The notes below the pieces were generated by a model. The model was not told where the DNA came from. It saw only the letters and a program-made list of their open reading frames with translations, and ran no database searches. A stretch of 64,000 nucleotides of DNA from assembly GCA_964411985.1 (NCBI GenBank), contig CAYPNF010000038.1, forward strand, positions 21,597 to 85,596, read 5' to 3'. Position 1 is the stretch's first letter; the number at the start of each line of letters is the position of its first letter. Origin of the DNA: CAYPNF01 sp964411985. Lineage in GTDB: Bacteria > Verrucomicrobiota > Verrucomicrobiia > Limisphaerales > J093. The position numbers and the translations under genes were made by a program. Of this stretch, positions 62,501 to 64,000 are shown one piece after another.

Positions 62501-63566
62501 TCATAATGACGGTTACGGGTATTTCCGCCAGATCACCGAAGGCGAGCTGGCCACCAACCAGTGCGCGAAGTTCCCTAACGGTTTGAACCTATTTTGGGGT
62601 GCGGGAGACTACGACAACGATGGCGATACGGACGTATTTCTCCTCGGGGGCGAAGACGGATACCGCAGTCGCCTCTACCGTAACGATGGCAACGGCAACT
62701 TTACCAATGTGGCCAAGGAGGCTGGGGTGGATCGCCCCCTAAACGGGGCAACCGATCCAATATGGATCGACTACGACAACGACGGCAACCTCGATCTCTT
62801 TGTTACATGCGTGACCTACAGGAATCCACCGACGATCTATGGCACCGAGAATGTCTTGTTCCGCAACAACGGCGACGGGACTTTCACTAGCGTCGAGATC
62901 GGCAGCCCGCTTCGTGACGGCGTCAGGAGAGTTTATGTGGGTCCTGTGGATTATGATCATGACGGCTTTATGGATCTGTTCATGACGAACGGCGATACGG
63001 TGGCGGAGCAAAATTACCTTTACCACAACAACCTAAAAGCCACGGGAAACACGAACCATTGGCTGGAAGTCAAACTGGTGGGGAAAGCCTCCAACTCGAT
63101 GGGAGTGGGGGCAAAGATCCGTGTCACCGCCACAATTCGAGGAAGAGTCGTCCATCAACTCCGGGAGATCAGAGCGCCCGGTTGGGGAGGTCAAGAAGAC
63201 TTCCTCGCCCACTTCGGCCTCGGCGACGCCACCAAGGTGGACTCCGTGCGCATCGAGTGGCCGTCGGGCATCGTGCAGGAGTTGACCAATGTAGCGGTGG
63301 ATCAAAAGCCGTACCTGCCGGTGACCGAAACGCAGAATGCGGTTTCTCACCCGCAAATCCTCTCCTCCCGCCGCGCAGCCGACGGTACGTTCGAGGTCAC
63401 GGTGAAGAACACCGAACTGAAGCTCATGCATGTCCTGGAAGCCTCCACCGACCTGATCAAGTGGTCCAAGAGCCAGGTGCGGACGAACCTGGTGGGCACG
63501 ATGGAGTTCACCGATACCAGTGCCAATGGTGCCGCCGCGCGGTTCTACCGGGTCGTGGTACCGTAA
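59520..63566 (+). CDS. Large secreted Ig/FG-GAP/ASPIC protein with duplicated architecture
   Basis: 1348 residues with a signal peptide (LHWALLSACLALSPLALA, cleavage near AED). Domain order: Ig-like (about 50-140), FG-GAP/VCBS repeats (about 150-510, DYNGDGYLDVAV and similar DxDNDG loops), ASPIC/UnbV (about 520-610), two Ig-like domains (about 620-795), a second FG-GAP block (about 800-1175), a second ASPIC/UnbV domain (about 1180-1265) and a ~60-residue FYR(V)-type C-terminal module. So the Ig-propeller-ASPIC unit appears twice. It is probably a secreted adhesin-like or binding protein. A start at the ATG at 59577 (MQYPQKTR) gives a more standard signal peptide. Confidence 0.9.
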   Translation: MKAPIMRNEDCLKPKSNQSMQYPQKTRPPHLHWALLSACLALSPLALAEDPLITVQPTNQTASLGAALQFRVTVGSTNSVVTRQWQHTAVNLPEGFTNLPGATSVILRLTNVVAGHAGDYRFVASNATGNWVTSQVARLDVDLVFNKITQSPIVTDDLDGWSAAWGDYNGDGYLDVAVAGGYWMTASESTTALYTNRHDGTFARAANSPFTTASPNRIVNWADANNDGRLDLWAGSFENKTPNYYTNQGNGRFARIAVTTNWIENGVAVRGGVQAWADYDGDGLVDLVVASVGDRPETIWPISLLHNSGNGRFSVDTNSPLYQVSKSSVSASWVDIDGDGDLDLICLGGSPKAFRNHGGTMIPMSEAELPILSGARMDAWADFDNDGNLDLLGIAWGTSPQLWRNDGKGGWTLLTGPGYEAWKDVWAVHAAWGDYDNDGDLDLFLTCGEYGSTRRNHLFRNDSSAGFVEVLSGSPVVDIAASTGGCWVDYDNDGALDLFVVNGENGSLTSRNDFLYHNNGNTNHWLEIKLTGRVSNRSAIGAKVRVKALIGGKEVWQLRLITAQAWSQELVAHFGLGNADQAEVVRIEWPSGIVQEVSAVAPNQILTLEEEMLLVTSSVSEVKPGTVEVPKGGAVTLGVSTNPPNAAYQWQFNGQDIPGATAATHLIPSLSVADLGRYSLRVTTTDLGVVARPVSVVMQGQPLLLGLRAKTPTSVSLGASVVLHADVTGGAPLTLRWQQNGVDIPATLNPTATTPELRIDSATLADSGDYRLVVSNAVDALVSGVLSVRVDPTFLRINEGPGGSDSAGSMMATWADYDGDSYPDVMIANASWDSSSRNVLWRNNKDGTFTKILTGRPVLDAGAWWAPFWIDYDNDGDPDLHVVSALAGRDRFYRNDGNGVFTPATPEFLKIGAGIVVWTDLGGDGWLDVLLQFMPGNQPLTLFRGFPGGSFGSVDAGSITRFPGGAMPIDYDNDGWEDLLVMDFLTVGGKASLHHNDGYGYFRQITEGELATNQCAKFPNGLNLFWGAGDYDNDGDTDVFLLGGEDGYRSRLYRNDGNGNFTNVAKEAGVDRPLNGATDPIWIDYDNDGNLDLFVTCVTYRNPPTIYGTENVLFRNNGDGTFTSVEIGSPLRDGVRRVYVGPVDYDHDGFMDLFMTNGDTVAEQNYLYHNNLKATGNTNHWLEVKLVGKASNSMGVGAKIRVTATIRGRVVHQLREIRAPGWGGQEDFLAHFGLGDATKVDSVRIEWPSGIVQELTNVAVDQKPYLPVTETQNAVSHPQILSSRRAADGTFEVTVKNTELKLMHVLEASTDLIKWSKSQVRTNLVGTMEFTDTSANGAAARFYRVVVP

Positions 63567-63604
63567 AACAGAACGCTCTCTAGAGCCGAGGCGTAGAGGC
63601 ACCC

Positions 63605-63640
63605 GGCCGGCTCCTGGCAGTACACACCCAGGAGCCGGCC
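63605..63640 (+). terminator. Hairpin downstream of the large Ig/FG-GAP gene
   Basis: A perfect 13-bp stem (GGCCGGCTCCTGG with CCAGGAGCCGGCC) and a 10-base loop, 38 bases after the stop codon. No T-run follows, so it would be a terminator without the classical tail, or an mRNA-stabilising structure. Confidence 0.65.
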
Positions 63641-63691
63641 CTTGCCCCCCCAGTGGCTTTGGCCGTAAGTCCCGGTTGACCCACTCTCCCC

Positions 63692-64000
63692 CGAACGAAC
63701 GCTCGTGAGGCGACGTTTACCTCGTGAGTATTCGACTGCGCGCCAGCGTCTTGGAGTGCGGTGAGGAGCGTAGCGAAGTACCGCTTTTTCTCCTTTGGGT
63801 GGGACGAGGACGAGCACGAGCACGAGGAGGAGGACGAGGGGAGAGCGGTGCCTGAGGGCGCGCGCACTCCAAAACCTATCGGAATTTCGGGGATCCTTTC
63901 GCACTGGTGGAGTTTCTGTCACGCGGTAGATCACTGCCGCCAAACTCCCCCTCCCGAAAGAATCAAGCCTTCGTCGCAACCTTAATCGCAGCCCTAATCG
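63692..64000 (+). repeat. ~300-bp dispersed repeat, copy B (runs to the window edge)
   Basis: Second copy of the repeat seen at 59131-59430, same orientation. It keeps the order CGCTCGTGAG start, CAGCGTCTTGGAG, AGCGAAGTACCGCTTTTT, GA-rich tract (63803-63838), the shared 27-base run (63851-63877) and the GCCGCCAAACTCCCCCTCCC block. It may extend past the window. No gene is seen in this stretch. Confidence 0.85.

Noticed and set aside
1..64000. tRNA, rRNA, CRISPR arrays, insertion sequences or phage genes
   Set aside because: Looked for cloverleaf-like ends, regularly spaced repeats and transposase/integrase motifs; none were found by eye.

Overview
The window looks like a chromosome segment from a member of the Verrucomicrobiota, most likely of the Limisphaerales/Pedosphaera type. 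This is inferred from gene families only. The pointers are several secreted FG-GAP/ASPIC-UnbV proteins, a DUF5916 outer-membrane protein, a pseudopilin-like protein with an H-X9-DG tail, a membrane Ser/Thr kinase paired with a sigma factor, Gfo/Idh oxidoreductases with TIM-barrel sugar isomerases, ThuA, and secreted proteins ending in an FYR(L/V)-type module. DNA is GC-rich with dense gene packing and many ATGA start/stop overlaps. I found no tRNA, rRNA, CRISPR array, transposase, integrase or phage gene.

Layout. 0-9.2 kb: two tandem FG-GAP/ASPIC secreted proteins (the first cut by the window edge), a CBM9-like/DUF5916 protein, an isolated hisB, and an ECF sigma/anti-sigma-like pair with a small secreted protein. 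9.2-11.6 kb (minus): SxtJ-like protein, carbamoyltransferase, and a 50-residue DUF5989 membrane protein. 11.9-19.8 kb: gyrB-gyrA, then convergent metG and a MraY/WecA-type transferase. 19.9-28.5 kb, mostly minus: DUF2723-TPR membrane protein, RlmD-like methyltransferase, GT4 glycosyltransferase, class II aldolase and PilC/GspF, with one plus-strand uracil-DNA-glycosylase-like gene. 28.7-36.0 kb (plus): metal ABC permease, SDR reductase, GH88-like hydrolase, OYE-like oxidoreductase, TlyA methyltransferase, NAD kinase and a LacI regulator.

36.0-39.9 kb is an S-adenosylmethionine-cycle locus. An ArsR-methyltransferase fusion is divergent from metK-ahcY, a near-palindrome lies over the metK promoter, and a strong terminator follows ahcY. 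40-46 kb holds secreted proteins and a sugar/uronate group (two TIM-barrel isomerases, a Gfo/Idh dehydrogenase and a PL22-like oligogalacturonate lyase). 46-53 kb has unknown membrane and secreted proteins, a pseudopilin and the kinase-sigma pair. 53-57 kb carries ThuA and a large secreted protein. 57.1-59.1 kb is a compact CnrYXH-like ECF module divergent from a Cys-rich secreted protein. 59.1-64 kb is a 1348-residue Ig/FG-GAP/ASPIC protein bracketed by two copies of a roughly 300-bp repeat.

The best candidates for something poorly described are the flanking 300-bp repeat family, the CnrYXH-like module with its 13-bp perfect inverted repeat, the ArsR-methyltransferase/metK/ahcY regulatory locus, and the C-terminal module shared by three otherwise different secreted proteins. 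No experimental claims can be made from sequence alone, and all family names come from motif recognition without database searches.
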